Shown here one piece after another: positions 28,329-38,251 of a DNA stretch of 64,000 bases. Position 1 is the stretch's first letter. Each line of letters begins with the position of its first letter. Below the pieces are notes generated by a model. It worked only from the letters and a program-made list of their open reading frames with translations. It made no database searches and was not told where the DNA came from. The stretch is from Cytophagales bacterium (GTDB lineage: Bacteria; Bacteroidota; Bacteroidia; Cytophagales; UBA9547). Location: assembly GCA_013297755.1 (NCBI GenBank), contig JAAFIH010000023.1:1-64000 (forward strand). Reading direction: 5' to 3'. A program made the position numbers and the translations under genes.

Positions 28329-28494
28329 ACTAAAATAGTAAATTTTTGTTATAAATAAAGAATATTTGATTATTTTAAGAGTTTTTTATAAAAATTAAAC
28401 TATTTCTGCCGAAATTGTGTTTAACTTATAATATAGAAAACATAAACAATTTTAGTTTATATTATACTTACAAAAAAAGAATTTGAAATAAAAC

Positions 28495-29166
28495 ATGAAA
28501 GACTTGGATAAATTATTGATTGATATTGATGACATAGGAGAAAATCACATCTCTACTTCTGTTGAAACCCCATTAAGAAAAGACGCTTTTGAATTGGATG
28601 ACACCACAAAAATGGCTTTGATTGAAGAGCATTTTAAAGAAATCATGCAAATTTTGGGTCTCGACCTAGAAGATGATAGTTTGAAAGGTACACCCAAAAG
28701 AGTGGCCAAGATGTATGTTAAAGAAATTTTTAGTGGACTAAATCCAGAAAATAAACCAAAAATTGCTTTATTTGAAAATAAGTATGAATATAAAGAAATG
28801 TTGATAGAAAAAGATATTACTTTTTATTCTAATTGTGAGCATCATTTTGTGCCAATTATTGGCAAAGCTCATGTTTCTTATATTTCGAGTGGCAAGGTTA
28901 TTGGTCTTTCAAAAATTAATAGAATTGTTCAGTATTTTGCAAAACGCCCACAAGTGCAAGAGCGTCTTACGATGCAAATTGGCAAAGAATTAAAAAATAT
29001 TTTAGAAACCGATGATGTGGCTGTTGTGATAGATGCAAAACATTTGTGCGTATCTTCTAGAGGTGTCGAAGACAAAGATTCATCTACCATTACATCTTTT
29101 TTTAGTGGCAAATTCAAGAATGAGGTTACAAAATCTGAATTTTATAGCCAATTGAATTTAAAATAA
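28495..29166 (+). CDS. folE: GTP cyclohydrolase I
   Basis: 223 aa. It converts GTP to dihydroneopterin triphosphate, the first step to folate (and pterins). Zinc ligands are visible: Cys114 and His117 in FYSNCEHHFVPIIG, and Cys184 in KHLCVSSRGVEDKDS. IGLSKINRIVQYFAKRPQVQ is the GTP-binding segment. The first 35 residues are a charged extension. Transcription ends at a strong hairpin shared with the convergent OmpA gene. Confidence 0.96.
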   Translation: MKDLDKLLIDIDDIGENHISTSVETPLRKDAFELDDTTKMALIEEHFKEIMQILGLDLEDDSLKGTPKRVAKMYVKEIFSGLNPENKPKIALFENKYEYKEMLIEKDITFYSNCEHHFVPIIGKAHVSYISSGKVIGLSKINRIVQYFAKRPQVQERLTMQIGKELKNILETDDVAVVIDAKHLCVSSRGVEDKDSSTITSFFSGKFKNEVTKSEFYSQLNLK

Positions 29167-29186
29167 TAGTATTTATTAAAATAATT

Positions 29187-29245
29187 AAAGTTTAAAATAA
29201 AAAAAGCCTACAAAATATTGTAGACTTTTTTTATTTTAAACTTTC
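29187..29245. terminator. Strong bidirectional terminator between folE and the OmpA gene
   Basis: A hairpin with 27-base arms and one mismatch: AAAGTTTAAAATAAAAAAAG plus CCTACAA pairs with its complement across a 4-base loop. A and T runs on both sides give each convergent gene a U-tract. Confidence 0.85.
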
Positions 29246-29254
29246 AAAAAGAAC

Positions 29255-31591
29255 TTATAACTTAAAAAACCTAATCTCAGTCCTTCTATTTTTTGCACGT
29301 GCATCTATATCATCTTGTCCATCTGGGGTTGTTTCTACAAAAAGAGGTTTACTTTCGCCCACACCTTTTACAGATTTTAGTCGTTTTTTGTCTATACCAT
29401 TACTTATTATATAATTTGCAATAAAATTGGCTCTTTTTTGAGACAATTCTTGGTTATAATTTTCGCTACCTATTCCATCTGTATGTGTAGTAATTGCTAA
29501 AGCAATGGTTGGATTTTTGGTTATGATTGCCACCAAACTATCAAGTGTAAGTTTATTTTTGCCATTCAGCTCAATAGATTTATATTCAAAAGTAAGATTT
29601 ACAGTAAAATCTATCTCTTCTACCACTTTTGTTTTGGTGCTATCTTCTTTGTAGGAATCTGTTTTGGGTTCGTTTAGTGCTACATTATTAAATTGTTCTT
29701 TCAATGTAGAAGCAATTTTTATAGTATCTTTTTTGGGTTCAATTTTGACCTCTTCTACATACATTTTTCGGTTTCCTTTGGTTAAAAGCAAAGTGATAAA
29801 TGCTACTTTATCTTTAAACTCATGGATACCAGTTCCAATTAAGTGATTAACACTTTTAGGATTTGCCACAGAATCAGTCATAAACACAGATTTTGCATAA
29901 TTGTAGCCTTCTTTGTTTACACTTAAATTTACTTTCTCGGAGCCACCAATAATATAGTAAGATTCTAGTTTTTCATTTACACCTAACACCTTTAATAAGT
30001 GTTTATCGTCAGAAGCAAACAACGAGTCGAAGTCAAGTGCATCGTCAGCCAAGTTTAAGCTATCTTTAGAGGAGCCATATTTGGCCGATTGTAGAAATAG
30101 AGCATCTTCTATGGGTGCTTTGGTGGCACTATCTATTGCGTTTACGACTAATATAGTTGGTTTTTTGTAATTAAATTGCCAAATATCATCACAACAATTA
30201 GGATGCAACAAACCATAACTGCCTGTACGATTAGAAACCAAAAAGCCTTCCAACTTATTATCAGGTAGCAAAGTATAGTAAGTTTCGTCAAAATTTGAAT
30301 TAATTGGAAGTTTTAGATTTTCATTTTTTTGCCATTTTGATTTCCAACCTTTGATTTTAAAAACATCAAAACCACCAAATCCTGGATGAAAATTTGAGCT
30401 AAAATATAAAGTTCCTGCATCTGAATCATAAAAAGGAGTAACCTCATCTCTTACAGAATTGACATTTTTTCCACAATTGATGGGTTCGCCCACTGTTCCA
30501 TCTTTTTCTATGGGAGCATACCAAATATCTAATCCCCCAACAGAACCTTTGCGGTCTGACACAAAAAACAATATCTCTTCAACAGTTTCTTTTGATTTAG
30601 ATTTTTCGGTTTTAGAGTTTTTGTCTGATTTTTCGTTTTTGTCTGATTTTTTTGACTTGATAATTTTGATACCAACCACTGGTTGTGTGCTAGTATGACC
30701 ACTATGATTGATACCGCCACCTACTTTTTCTGGTTTTGAGAAATTTCCTAAACTATCTACTTTACTTACAACTATCTGACAAGAAACTTTATTTTCAGGT
30801 TTATTTTTACAAACATTAAAATAAAAACGCTTACCATCGGCCGAAAAACTACCGTTTGCAGTATGTCCTTTTTTGTTGTTTATTGATTTTATTGGTTTGG
30901 CTACACCCCAAGCAGAACCATCGTAATCGCTTTCAAATAATTTTACATGTTCAGTATGGCGTTCTCCAAAAGGTATTTCTATGACTGAATCTTGTTGCAT
31001 AGATGCAAATATAAGTGTAGTGTCATTTTTTAGAGTAGGGGCAAAATCAGTATAATTAGAGTTTACATTATTCCCTAAGTGAGAAAAATCTACTTCTATA
31101 TCACTTTGTTTGGCTTGCAAAGCATATTCACATGATTTAACTTCATTTTTGGCTAATGATTTTAAGTTTGCTCCTTTAAAATCTGTATAATTACTTGTCG
31201 AAAATTTTTCAAAAAATTCTCTAGCTTTTTCGTATTGTTTAGTATTTTTTAAACATTCTGCATAATGAAATGATGCTATTGTAACACTTCCATCTTTTCC
31301 ATTTTTAGATGGATTTTCTCCTAATTTAGGATATAATTCAACAGCTTTGGCATAGTTTCTTGATTTATAATATGCTTCTGCAAGTTTAAAAATATATTTT
31401 TTTGAATCTGGATATTTTTTTACTAAATCTTGGAGAATAGGAATGGCATTGTATGGGCTGTTTAGCTCTATCAATTTGTGAGCAACTTTGTGTTTTTTGT
31501 CATCTGACAATTTAGAAATATCTCTTAATTGAGAAAAAGAAAAATTAAAAGATAAAAATAAAATTATTACTAATTTAAAATATAGATTCAT
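29255..31591 (-). CDS. TPR - PD40 propeller - OmpA protein, PorE-like (T9SS/gliding associated)
   Basis: 778 aa, exported (signal peptide 1-20, IILFLSFNFSFSQ). Domains in order: TPR-like helices at 30-150, a WD40-like PD40 propeller at about 165-440 (TLIFASMQQ, SADGKRFYFN, FFVSDRKGSVGGLDIWY, LYFSSNFHPGFGGFDVF), a carboxypeptidase-like sandwich near 470-590, and a C-terminal OmpA domain (ITTHTDGIGSENYNQELSQK, then RAKNRRTEIRF) that binds peptidoglycan. This is the layout of PorE-type type IX secretion components. A lysine/serine-rich low-complexity patch lies near 300-330. It is 9 bp after the PorP-like gene. Confidence 0.88.
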   Translation of the reverse strand: MNLYFKLVIILFLSFNFSFSQLRDISKLSDDKKHKVAHKLIELNSPYNAIPILQDLVKKYPDSKKYIFKLAEAYYKSRNYAKAVELYPKLGENPSKNGKDGSVTIASFHYAECLKNTKQYEKAREFFEKFSTSNYTDFKGANLKSLAKNEVKSCEYALQAKQSDIEVDFSHLGNNVNSNYTDFAPTLKNDTTLIFASMQQDSVIEIPFGERHTEHVKLFESDYDGSAWGVAKPIKSINNKKGHTANGSFSADGKRFYFNVCKNKPENKVSCQIVVSKVDSLGNFSKPEKVGGGINHSGHTSTQPVVGIKIIKSKKSDKNEKSDKNSKTEKSKSKETVEEILFFVSDRKGSVGGLDIWYAPIEKDGTVGEPINCGKNVNSVRDEVTPFYDSDAGTLYFSSNFHPGFGGFDVFKIKGWKSKWQKNENLKLPINSNFDETYYTLLPDNKLEGFLVSNRTGSYGLLHPNCCDDIWQFNYKKPTILVVNAIDSATKAPIEDALFLQSAKYGSSKDSLNLADDALDFDSLFASDDKHLLKVLGVNEKLESYYIIGGSEKVNLSVNKEGYNYAKSVFMTDSVANPKSVNHLIGTGIHEFKDKVAFITLLLTKGNRKMYVEEVKIEPKKDTIKIASTLKEQFNNVALNEPKTDSYKEDSTKTKVVEEIDFTVNLTFEYKSIELNGKNKLTLDSLVAIITKNPTIALAITTHTDGIGSENYNQELSQKRANFIANYIISNGIDKKRLKSVKGVGESKPLFVETTPDGQDDIDARAKNRRTEIRFFKL

Positions 31592-31600
31592 GTATAAAGT

Positions 31601-32641
31601 TTAAAATGTTTGGCAAGGAACTGTAGTTTTGTTTGGAATAGCACGATTTAAAAAGCCTGAATAAAATAAAGATATTTCCCAAGCTCCAGCACCTGATTTT
31701 TTGGCAAATTCGGCTGTAATACCTTTGGCACTAGCAAGCGATGAAACTGTAATGTCATAAGAAAAACCTATTTGAAAGTTGTTATATTTCAAACCTATAT
31801 ATGCAATCATTGCATCTTGTAGTCTGTGCCAGGCCCCAAGAGTAATGGCTGTTTTGTGGTTGGTTTTGGGATCGTTTATTAAATAGTATGAAAAATTAAG
31901 GCCTAGAATTAAATCTTTGGATGATGCTTGTTGTATAAAATTTATGGTAGGAGATAGTTCTATTTTATTACTTAACTTATAATTCATCCCTAATTGTAAT
32001 CCAATTTTTATAGGTGTACTACTTTTGTTTGTAGTAAGGTAATTTTGTTTTGAAGGCAAGAAATTATATGCAGTAAAACCCAAAAATACATCTACACTTT
32101 TGTTAAAATACAGGTCATATACCAATCCAAAAGCTGATTTGAATTGAGTGGTATTTGTCATTTGATTAGATTTATCTGTATTACTCGAAAATTGATTAGT
32201 AGTTTGATCAAAATCTGAAGCAAATTTAGCATCAGACAGATTGAGCGTAGAAAACGCCATACCAAGTTGAAGACCAAACGACAAACGATGCTTTTGAAGT
32301 TCGTCTAGGCTGTAGTGTGTAGCTCCTGATAGCAAAAAACCATTCGTTCCTATTTGTCCATTGCCTTGTCTATCATTGAAAACATACAATCCTGCACCCA
32401 TTTTATCGGTTTTGAGAGGTGTGTTATAGAAATTCAAATCTGCCATGAGTGCAGAATTTGTGTAAGTATTGAAAGCACTTCTATGGATAAGACCAAGTCT
32501 AAAGTCTTTATCAAAACGGCCTGTATTGGCTGGATTAATAATAATAGGGGTATTATAAAATTGCGAAAAATTAAAATCTTGTGTAAATGACTTTGATACT
32601 AAAGTAAGTACTATAATAAATATTGAACGATATGGTTGCAA
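31601..32641 (-). CDS. PorP/SprF family type IX secretion membrane protein
   Basis: 346 aa outer-membrane barrel with signal peptide (SIFIIVLTLVSKSFTQ). The family opening is clear: DFNFSQFYNTPIIINPANTG and later DRQGNGQIGTNGFLLSG. PorP/SprF proteins tether T9SS cargo or adhesins at the cell surface, and paralogues are usually followed by an OmpA protein, as here. TTG start; no better ATG upstream. A TATTTTTG box lies about 105 bp upstream. Confidence 0.9.
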   Translation of the reverse strand: MQPYRSIFIIVLTLVSKSFTQDFNFSQFYNTPIIINPANTGRFDKDFRLGLIHRSAFNTYTNSALMADLNFYNTPLKTDKMGAGLYVFNDRQGNGQIGTNGFLLSGATHYSLDELQKHRLSFGLQLGMAFSTLNLSDAKFASDFDQTTNQFSSNTDKSNQMTNTTQFKSAFGLVYDLYFNKSVDVFLGFTAYNFLPSKQNYLTTNKSSTPIKIGLQLGMNYKLSNKIELSPTINFIQQASSKDLILGLNFSYYLINDPKTNHKTAITLGAWHRLQDAMIAYIGLKYNNFQIGFSYDITVSSLASAKGITAEFAKKSGAGAWEISLFYSGFLNRAIPNKTTVPCQTF

Positions 32642-32746
32642 ATTGATATTTGTTTATTTGTGATACTTTGATAAAAATCTAAAATTGTTTTAAAAAGAAG
32701 AAAATATTTATTCTTTTCAAAATTAATTTTTTATTTCATTGAAACA

Positions 32747-32754
32747 CAAAAATA
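32747..32754 (-). promoter_or_regulatory. Possible promoter of the porP-OmpA operon
   Basis: TATTTTTG on the minus strand, 105 bp before the porP-like start; no closer match was seen. Confidence 0.4.
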
Positions 32755-32886
32755 GTGATTTTTTTTTAAAATTTTAAGATTATTAATACTTTGTAAATAA
32801 AATTCATTAAAATTGTATATCAAAAATGAAATTGCTTTTGAGTGGAGTTCTAAATAGAGTGCATATTTAATACTATTAAAAAAATT

Positions 32887-33090
32887 GTGTATATTATAAA
32901 AGTAAAAGGTAAAGCAAAAATACCAGATTATATTCAGTTAAGGGACGAAAATTTTGTACTTGTTGCTTATTTTAGGGCAGATAGAATAGACAAAAATTTA
33001 GAAAAATATGGGCTTAAAGGCAAAGAGGAGGCTTTTTATCAGATTGTAGAAAACTTACCTTTTGGTAAATTACAATTACTAGAAGTTTAA
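32887..33090 (+). CDS. Small conserved-looking hypothetical protein
   Basis: 67 aa from a GTG: MYIIKVKGKAKIPDYIQLRD, then FVLVAYFRADRIDKN and ENLPFGKLQLLEV. It has a regular strand/helix rhythm and no signal or membrane segment. I do not recognise it. It lies alone between two minus-strand genes. Codon composition resembles its neighbours, so it is probably real. Confidence 0.55.
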   Translation: MYIIKVKGKAKIPDYIQLRDENFVLVAYFRADRIDKNLEKYGLKGKEEAFYQIVENLPFGKLQLLEV

Positions 33091-33117
33091 AAATAAATTT
33101 TAATAGTAATTTCTATA

Positions 33118-33897
33118 TTATTTTCCTTTAAATATTGGATTTCTTTTTTCAATAAAGGCTAGGGTTCCTTCTTTAAAATCACCTGTGCTTATACAAGCTG
33201 CAAAAGCATTGGCTTCTGTCTGAAAACCATCCTGCCCTTTGCTAAAAGCAGTGTTTACACAATCAATAATAAGACCAACAGAAATGGCAGGTTTGTTGAT
33301 AATTTTATGCAATATCTCAAAGCATTTTGGCATAAGTTCGCTTTGGGTTGTAACATAATTGGCCCAACCCATTTCTTTTGCTTCAGTAGCTCCAATCATA
33401 TCTGCTGTGAGCATCAACTCTAGTGCTTTGCCTTTGCCAACCAACCAAGGCAAACGCTGTGTACCACCATAGCCTGGTATGATTCCTAAATTTATTTCTG
33501 GCTGTCCAAATTTAGCATTGTCGGCCATTACTCTAATATGACAGGCCATAGCCAACTCACAACCGCCACCTAGGGCATATCCATTAACAGCAGCTATAAT
33601 CAGTTTTGGACAATTTTCTATCATTTGAAAGATTTCCTGTCCAGTTTCAGCAGCTTTTCTACCATTTATTTCATTGAGTTTAGCAATTTCTGTAATATCA
33701 GCACCTGCAACAAAAGCTTTTTCGCCCTCGCCAGTGATGATAGCACCCATGATTTCTAAATTATCATACAAAAAGCGAATGGCTTTGTGAAGTTCTGCTA
33801 ATGTTTCAAAATTAAGAGCATTAAGCCTTTCTTGCCTAGAAATGGTTATGACCATAATTCCGTTTTGTAGATTAGTTTTGATGTTTTTAAAATTCAT
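33118..33897 (-). CDS. Enoyl-CoA hydratase / crotonase family protein
   Basis: 259 aa. AFVAGADITEIAKLNE and AVNGYALGGGCELAMACH form the oxyanion hole; GQPEINLGIIPGYGGTQRLP holds both catalytic Glu positions (one in INLGIIPG's preceding PE, one in the second loop). Closest to short-chain enoyl-CoA hydratases of beta-oxidation or butanoate metabolism. Monocistronic, with a TATATTTG promoter about 80 bp upstream. Confidence 0.9.
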   Translation of the reverse strand: MNFKNIKTNLQNGIMVITISRQERLNALNFETLAELHKAIRFLYDNLEIMGAIITGEGEKAFVAGADITEIAKLNEINGRKAAETGQEIFQMIENCPKLIIAAVNGYALGGGCELAMACHIRVMADNAKFGQPEINLGIIPGYGGTQRLPWLVGKGKALELMLTADMIGATEAKEMGWANYVTTQSELMPKCFEILHKIINKPAISVGLIIDCVNTAFSKGQDGFQTEANAFAACISTGDFKEGTLAFIEKRNPIFKGK

Positions 33898-33976
33898 TGT
33901 AGTAATTTTTTTATTTATACTATGTTAAATGAAAAAAGATTTTTCCATAATTAATTTAAAAAGAAAAAATGTATGG

Positions 33977-33984
33977 CAAATATA
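33977..33984 (-). promoter_or_regulatory. Promoter -7 element of the crotonase gene
   Basis: TATATTTG on the minus strand, 80 bp before the start, in a 312-bp divergent gap to carA. The rest of this gap is AT-rich with no further recognisable feature except the carA promoter. Confidence 0.5.
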
Positions 33985-34159
33985 AATGAATAATTTATAA
34001 AATTGATTCTAAGTTTTTATAAAGTAAATATAATTAAAATCCCTTCATAGACTTAAATTCTAAAAAAAAATAAATTTAAAATGATTTATAAATTCAATTA
34101 ATTGTTCATTTAATAATTTGGAATGGATAAAACTAAGCTAAACATTCAAAAAATATTTT

Positions 34160-34167
34160 TACATTTG
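34160..34167 (+). promoter_or_regulatory. Promoter -7 element of carA
   Basis: TACATTTG, 43 bp before the carA ATG. Confidence 0.55.
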
Positions 34168-34209
34168 CAATCAAATATTAATTAAAAAATAAAGTCATAT
34201 TTAATAGTT

Positions 34210-35310
34210 ATGAAATATTCTCAAAAACAAAAAGCATATCTGGTTCTCGAAGATGGAACCGTTTTTGAAGGAACACAATGTGGTGCAAAAGGAACTACTA
34301 CTGGCGAAATGTGCTTTAATACAGGTATGACTGGCTACCAAGAAATATATACTGACCCCTCTTATTCAGGGCAAATTATTATAAATACCACCACTCATAT
34401 TGGTAATTATGGTACTACTATGATTGAAAACGAGTCATCAAAAGTTCAATTTAGTGGTTTGGTGTGTAATGATTTTTCGGAAATTTTCTCAAGATTCAAA
34501 AGTGAAGATTCGCTTCAAACCTATTTTGAAAAAAATAATGTTATTGGAATATCTGGTATTGATACACGAAAATTAGTTCGACATATACGCAATCATGGTG
34601 CTATGAATGGTATAATCTCTTCTGAAATTTTAGATATTGATACTTTGAAAGCTACTTTGAAACAAGCCCCATCTATGGAAGGTTTAGAATTATCTTCTAA
34701 AGTAAGTACAAAAGAATCTTATTTTTATGGCACCCCAAATGCTACTTTAAAAGTTGCAGTTTTGGATTTAGGAATAAAAAAAAGTATTTTAGACAACTTA
34801 GTAACTAGGGATATATATTGCAAAGTATTTCCTGCAAAATCAAGTTTTTTGGAAATGAAATCTTGGCAACCCAATGGATATTTTATTTCCAATGGCCCTG
34901 GCGATCCATCTGTAATGGACTATGCAATACAAACTGTAAAGGAAATTTTAAACGAAAATAGCCCTTTGTTTGGTATTTGTTTGGGTCATCAAATTTTAGC
35001 TTTGGCCAATGGCGTAAATACTTACAAAATGCACAATGGACACAGAGGACTTAATCAGCCTGTAAAAAATTTATTAACTGGAAAATCAGAAATAACCTCT
35101 CAAAATCATGGTTTTTCGGTAGTTGCTGCTGACATTGAAAAAAATATCAATGTAGAAGCTACGCACATCAACCTCAACGATGATACCATTGAAGGTATTA
35201 GAATAAAAAACAAAAAAGCATTTTCAGTTCAACATCATCCAGAGGCTGGGCCTGGGCCACATGACTCAAGGTATCTATTTGACGATTTCAAAAATATGAT
35301 GCTTAATTAA
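34210..35310 (+). CDS. carA: Carbamoyl-phosphate synthase, small (glutaminase) subunit
   Basis: 366 aa. It releases ammonia from glutamine for carbamoyl phosphate (arginine and pyrimidines). N-terminal CarA domain with TGMTGYQEIYTDPSYSGQI; C-terminal class I glutamine amidotransferase with nucleophile Cys257 in FGICLGHQILALA and catalytic His343/Glu345 in QHHPEAGPGPHDS. The large subunit carB is not adjacent, which is common in this phylum. Ends at a strong hairpin. Confidence 0.96.
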   Translation: MKYSQKQKAYLVLEDGTVFEGTQCGAKGTTTGEMCFNTGMTGYQEIYTDPSYSGQIIINTTTHIGNYGTTMIENESSKVQFSGLVCNDFSEIFSRFKSEDSLQTYFEKNNVIGISGIDTRKLVRHIRNHGAMNGIISSEILDIDTLKATLKQAPSMEGLELSSKVSTKESYFYGTPNATLKVAVLDLGIKKSILDNLVTRDIYCKVFPAKSSFLEMKSWQPNGYFISNGPGDPSVMDYAIQTVKEILNENSPLFGICLGHQILALANGVNTYKMHNGHRGLNQPVKNLLTGKSEITSQNHGFSVVAADIEKNINVEATHINLNDDTIEGIRIKNKKAFSVQHHPEAGPGPHDSRYLFDDFKNMMLN

Positions 35311-35324
35311 TTATATTTTCTAAT

Positions 35325-35365
35325 AAAAAAGAAAGTAATATTTTAAAAATATTACTTTCTTTTTT
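35325..35365. terminator. Bidirectional terminator between carA and rlmB
   Basis: A perfect 20-bp palindrome: AAAAAAGAAAGTAATATTTT, one base, then its complement ending in a T run. Serves the convergent carA and rlmB genes. Confidence 0.85.
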
Positions 35366-35394
35366 ATTTTATAATAATTTAAAAATAAGTTTAG

Positions 35395-36180
35395 CTATTT
35401 TCTTTGTCTTACGGCTTCGTACATCACAAGAGCAGATGCTACTGATACATTGAGCGAATTTATTTGCCCTACCATAGGTATACTTACTATTTGATCGCAC
35501 ATTTTGAGAAATTCTGGCGATATTCCATCCTCTTCAGAACCAATCAAAATAGCGGTAGGCCCTGTAAAATCAGTTTTGTACATCCAAGTATCTGATTTTT
35601 CGGTACACCCTATGAGTTGAAGACCAGATTCTTTCAGAAAATACAAGGCTTGTTTTAGATTTTCTTCTCTACAAACAGGTATAAAATTTAGAGCCCCAGA
35701 CGAAGTTTTGATAGCATCTGAAGTAATTTGAGCAGCACCTTTGATAGGTAAAACAATGGCATCTATGCCAGCAGCCTCTGCACTACGAGCTATTGCCCCT
35801 AAATTTCGCACATCAGTGATTCTATCAAGTACCAAAATTAGTGGATTGCGTGCTTCGCTAAAACATTTGTGAACAATATCATCCAGTTTTGAATAAATAA
35901 TAGGCGAGGCAAAAGCCACTACTCCTTGATGATTTTTGGGAGTAAGTCCATCAATTTTTTCGATAGGAACGATACTAAAAGGTATGTTGTGCTCTCGAGC
36001 CAGTTCTTTTAGTTCTATTAAATTTCCTTGCCCTTTAGCAAAATAAATTTTTTCGATTTCCTTACCAGCAGCTATGGTTTCTTGCACAGCATGAATACCA
36101 AATACCAAAGCATGTAATTCTACTTTTTTTTGTTCCGAAAACCTACTGTTGTTTAGCGGAAATTGTCTCCTCTTCTCCAT
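35395..36180 (-). CDS. rlmB: 23S rRNA (guanosine-2'-O-)-methyltransferase RlmB
   Basis: 261 aa SpoU-class (SPOUT) methylase. Substrate-binding domain (ALVFGIHAVQETIAAGKEIE), then motif 1 LDRITDVRNLGAIARSAEAA, motif 2 ILIGSEEDGISPEFL and motif 3 SIPMVGQINSLNVSVASALV. The start overlaps the 3' end of the GWxTD gene by 28 bp, so the two are co-transcribed. Confidence 0.94.
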   Translation of the reverse strand: MEKRRQFPLNNSRFSEQKKVELHALVFGIHAVQETIAAGKEIEKIYFAKGQGNLIELKELAREHNIPFSIVPIEKIDGLTPKNHQGVVAFASPIIYSKLDDIVHKCFSEARNPLILVLDRITDVRNLGAIARSAEAAGIDAIVLPIKGAAQITSDAIKTSSGALNFIPVCREENLKQALYFLKESGLQLIGCTEKSDTWMYKTDFTGPTAILIGSEEDGISPEFLKMCDQIVSIPMVGQINSLNVSVASALVMYEAVRQRK

Positions 36181-37394
36181 ATTTCTATTGATTTATACCA
36201 CAAAGTGGTGTAGTTGTTATTGTTTTGCAATTCGTAATAAATATCACCAAAAGGGCTCAATTTTTTAACAAACAAAAATCGTATTGGCATTGATTCAAAA
36301 CTTTTTTGATAATACCAAGTTTCGCTTATGTCTGTTTTCAAAACTTTTTCTGGAGGGCCAAATATAATAAAAATCATACCCATATCCATTTTCCAGCCTT
36401 CTTTGTGGCCAGAAAAAAGTAAGTTAGCTTTCAAAACTTGATTGTAATATTCTCGTATCATTTTTCGAGTTTTGTCCTTATTCATTCCAAGTCTTATCCA
36501 AAATTCATCTAATTTTAATTTGGGTTTAGAGGCCAATTTTACAGAACTTCGTTCGGCATCTGATGCAATATAAATAATAGGATCGACAAGTTCTTTTATT
36601 TTGCTTGGTCGTGGAAACTTGTTGTCAAAGGCTACAAAATTGGTTCTTTGATTGTCAATATTAAAACTATAATTGCCTTTTTTGGGGATAAAAAATGTAT
36701 TATTTGACAACTGTATTGTAGAATCAACTTCTAAAAATAATCCTGCATCGTAAGTTGCATTTTCGGCCATGGGTGGATTGGCAGCCTGAAAAGTATATTT
36801 ATAGTAAGAAATTGTGTTTATAGAGGCATTATTTTTTTTAACTAAAATCGTATCTTTTGATTTTAAAAATTTATCAAAAACGATGTCATTGCTTTTTTTG
36901 TTAGTAATAATTGTGTTTTTAATTAAAAATTCTCCTAGTGATTTTATAGGAATATCTATAACAAATTCTTCGGAATTGGTACTAATACCCACAAATAAAA
37001 ATGCAGATTCAGATGCAGGAGTAGGAATTTTAAATTTTAAATAAACATTATTGTCCGTTTTTTTGTAAGGATTTATATATATAGTATTTTCATACATTGA
37101 ATTAGAACTCTCATAACTTTCGCAAATTCTTAGTCCTAAAGTCCAACTAGATTGCTTGACCAAACTAAGATATTCTCTCACAGATTTATTGACTTGTAGC
37201 TTCAAAAACACATCAATACTATCGGTTTGCAAAACAGCAACAGATTGAGCAAAAATAGTAGCATTGAGATTATATTGATAATCAAAGCTCCATTTTGAAA
37301 ACTTACCTTGAGCGGCAACATTCAAAAATGAAAAAGAAAAAAAACATATTAAAATCTTGCAATAATATTTCAATGAATATTTGTATTTTTGCAC
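36153..37394 (-). CDS. GWxTD domain-containing exported protein
   Basis: 413 aa with a signal peptide (CKILICFFSFSFLNVAAQ). The C-terminal GWxTD domain shows the eponymous motif as KEGWKMDMGMIFIIFGPPEK, followed by ETWYYQ. The central 250 residues are beta-rich. The domain is common in Bacteroidota and gliding relatives; the function is unknown. GTG start; upstream partner of rlmB. Confidence 0.86.
   Translation of the reverse strand: MQKYKYSLKYYCKILICFFSFSFLNVAAQGKFSKWSFDYQYNLNATIFAQSVAVLQTDSIDVFLKLQVNKSVREYLSLVKQSSWTLGLRICESYESSNSMYENTIYINPYKKTDNNVYLKFKIPTPASESAFLFVGISTNSEEFVIDIPIKSLGEFLIKNTIITNKKSNDIVFDKFLKSKDTILVKKNNASINTISYYKYTFQAANPPMAENATYDAGLFLEVDSTIQLSNNTFFIPKKGNYSFNIDNQRTNFVAFDNKFPRPSKIKELVDPIIYIASDAERSSVKLASKPKLKLDEFWIRLGMNKDKTRKMIREYYNQVLKANLLFSGHKEGWKMDMGMIFIIFGPPEKVLKTDISETWYYQKSFESMPIRFLFVKKLSPFGDIYYELQNNNNYTTLWYKSIEIWRRGDNFR
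37384..37391 (+). promoter_or_regulatory. Promoter -7 element of the 2OG oxygenase gene
   Basis: TATTTTTG, 27 bp before the ATG at 37419. It overlaps the start of the divergent GWxTD gene. Confidence 0.45.
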
Positions 37395-37418
37395 AAATTA
37401 AGTTCTTTTTTTTAAAAT

Positions 37419-38210
37419 ATGCAGTTTCTCAATCCAATTCATACAGAAAAATCTGTCATCGATTCATATTTAAAGTCATTTACAGATGCAAAACCCTATA
37501 AACATATCGTATTAGATAGTTTTTTAGAACCTGCTATGGCCGAAAATTTGGCAAATAAATTTCCTGATTATGAATTGTTTAATAAAAAATATGATGGAAT
37601 GAATGAAAAAAAAGCCGAAGGCTCTAACTTTGAAGACTTTGATGCTTCTTTTACAGAACTCCGAAATTTTGTAATGTCCCCAAGTTTTTGTTCGTATATT
37701 TCAAGTATTACAGGCGTAGAAAATACTTTTGTAACCAACGATGCCTTAGGGGCAGGCCTACATCAGGGCAAAAATGGTAGTTTCTTGGATATTCATATTG
37801 ATTTTAGTATGCACCATATCAATAATGTGTATAGAAGACTCAATTTATTGATTTTTTTTAATAAAAACTGGCAAGATGCCTGGGCAGGTCACACAGAACT
37901 ATGGAACGATGATATGACTGAATGTGTAAAAAAAATAAGACCAGATTTTAATAGAGCAATTATTTTTCAAACAACTGGCAAATCTTATCATGGATATGGC
38001 AAAATAAATCCACCTATGGATGTTACTAGAAAATCGTTTTATACTTACTTTTATACCAATACTCCTGGCGAACAAAATGATTCTTATAATGACACTATTT
38101 TTAAAGCACGACCAGACGATAGTAATATTAAAAAAATTACTACTGATTTAAAAGAAACTGCTAAAAATTTTATAAAAATACAATTTAAAAAGTTTGGAAT
38201 AAAATTTTAA
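37419..38210 (+). CDS. 2OG-Fe(II) oxygenase
   Basis: 263 aa. The double-stranded beta-helix metal triad is visible: HxD in SFLDIHIDFSMHH, and the distal His in KSYHGYGKI, followed by TRKSFYTYFYTNTPGE with the 2-oxoglutarate-binding Arg. Resembles the prolyl-hydroxylase-like group that acts on proteins or small molecules; the substrate is unknown. A pair with the acyl-CoA reductase 41 bp downstream is possible. Confidence 0.82.
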   Translation: MQFLNPIHTEKSVIDSYLKSFTDAKPYKHIVLDSFLEPAMAENLANKFPDYELFNKKYDGMNEKKAEGSNFEDFDASFTELRNFVMSPSFCSYISSITGVENTFVTNDALGAGLHQGKNGSFLDIHIDFSMHHINNVYRRLNLLIFFNKNWQDAWAGHTELWNDDMTECVKKIRPDFNRAIIFQTTGKSYHGYGKINPPMDVTRKSFYTYFYTNTPGEQNDSYNDTIFKARPDDSNIKKITTDLKETAKNFIKIQFKKFGIKF

Positions 38211-38251
38211 TTTTTCATATTTAACTTTTTAATAAATTAACACATCTTAGT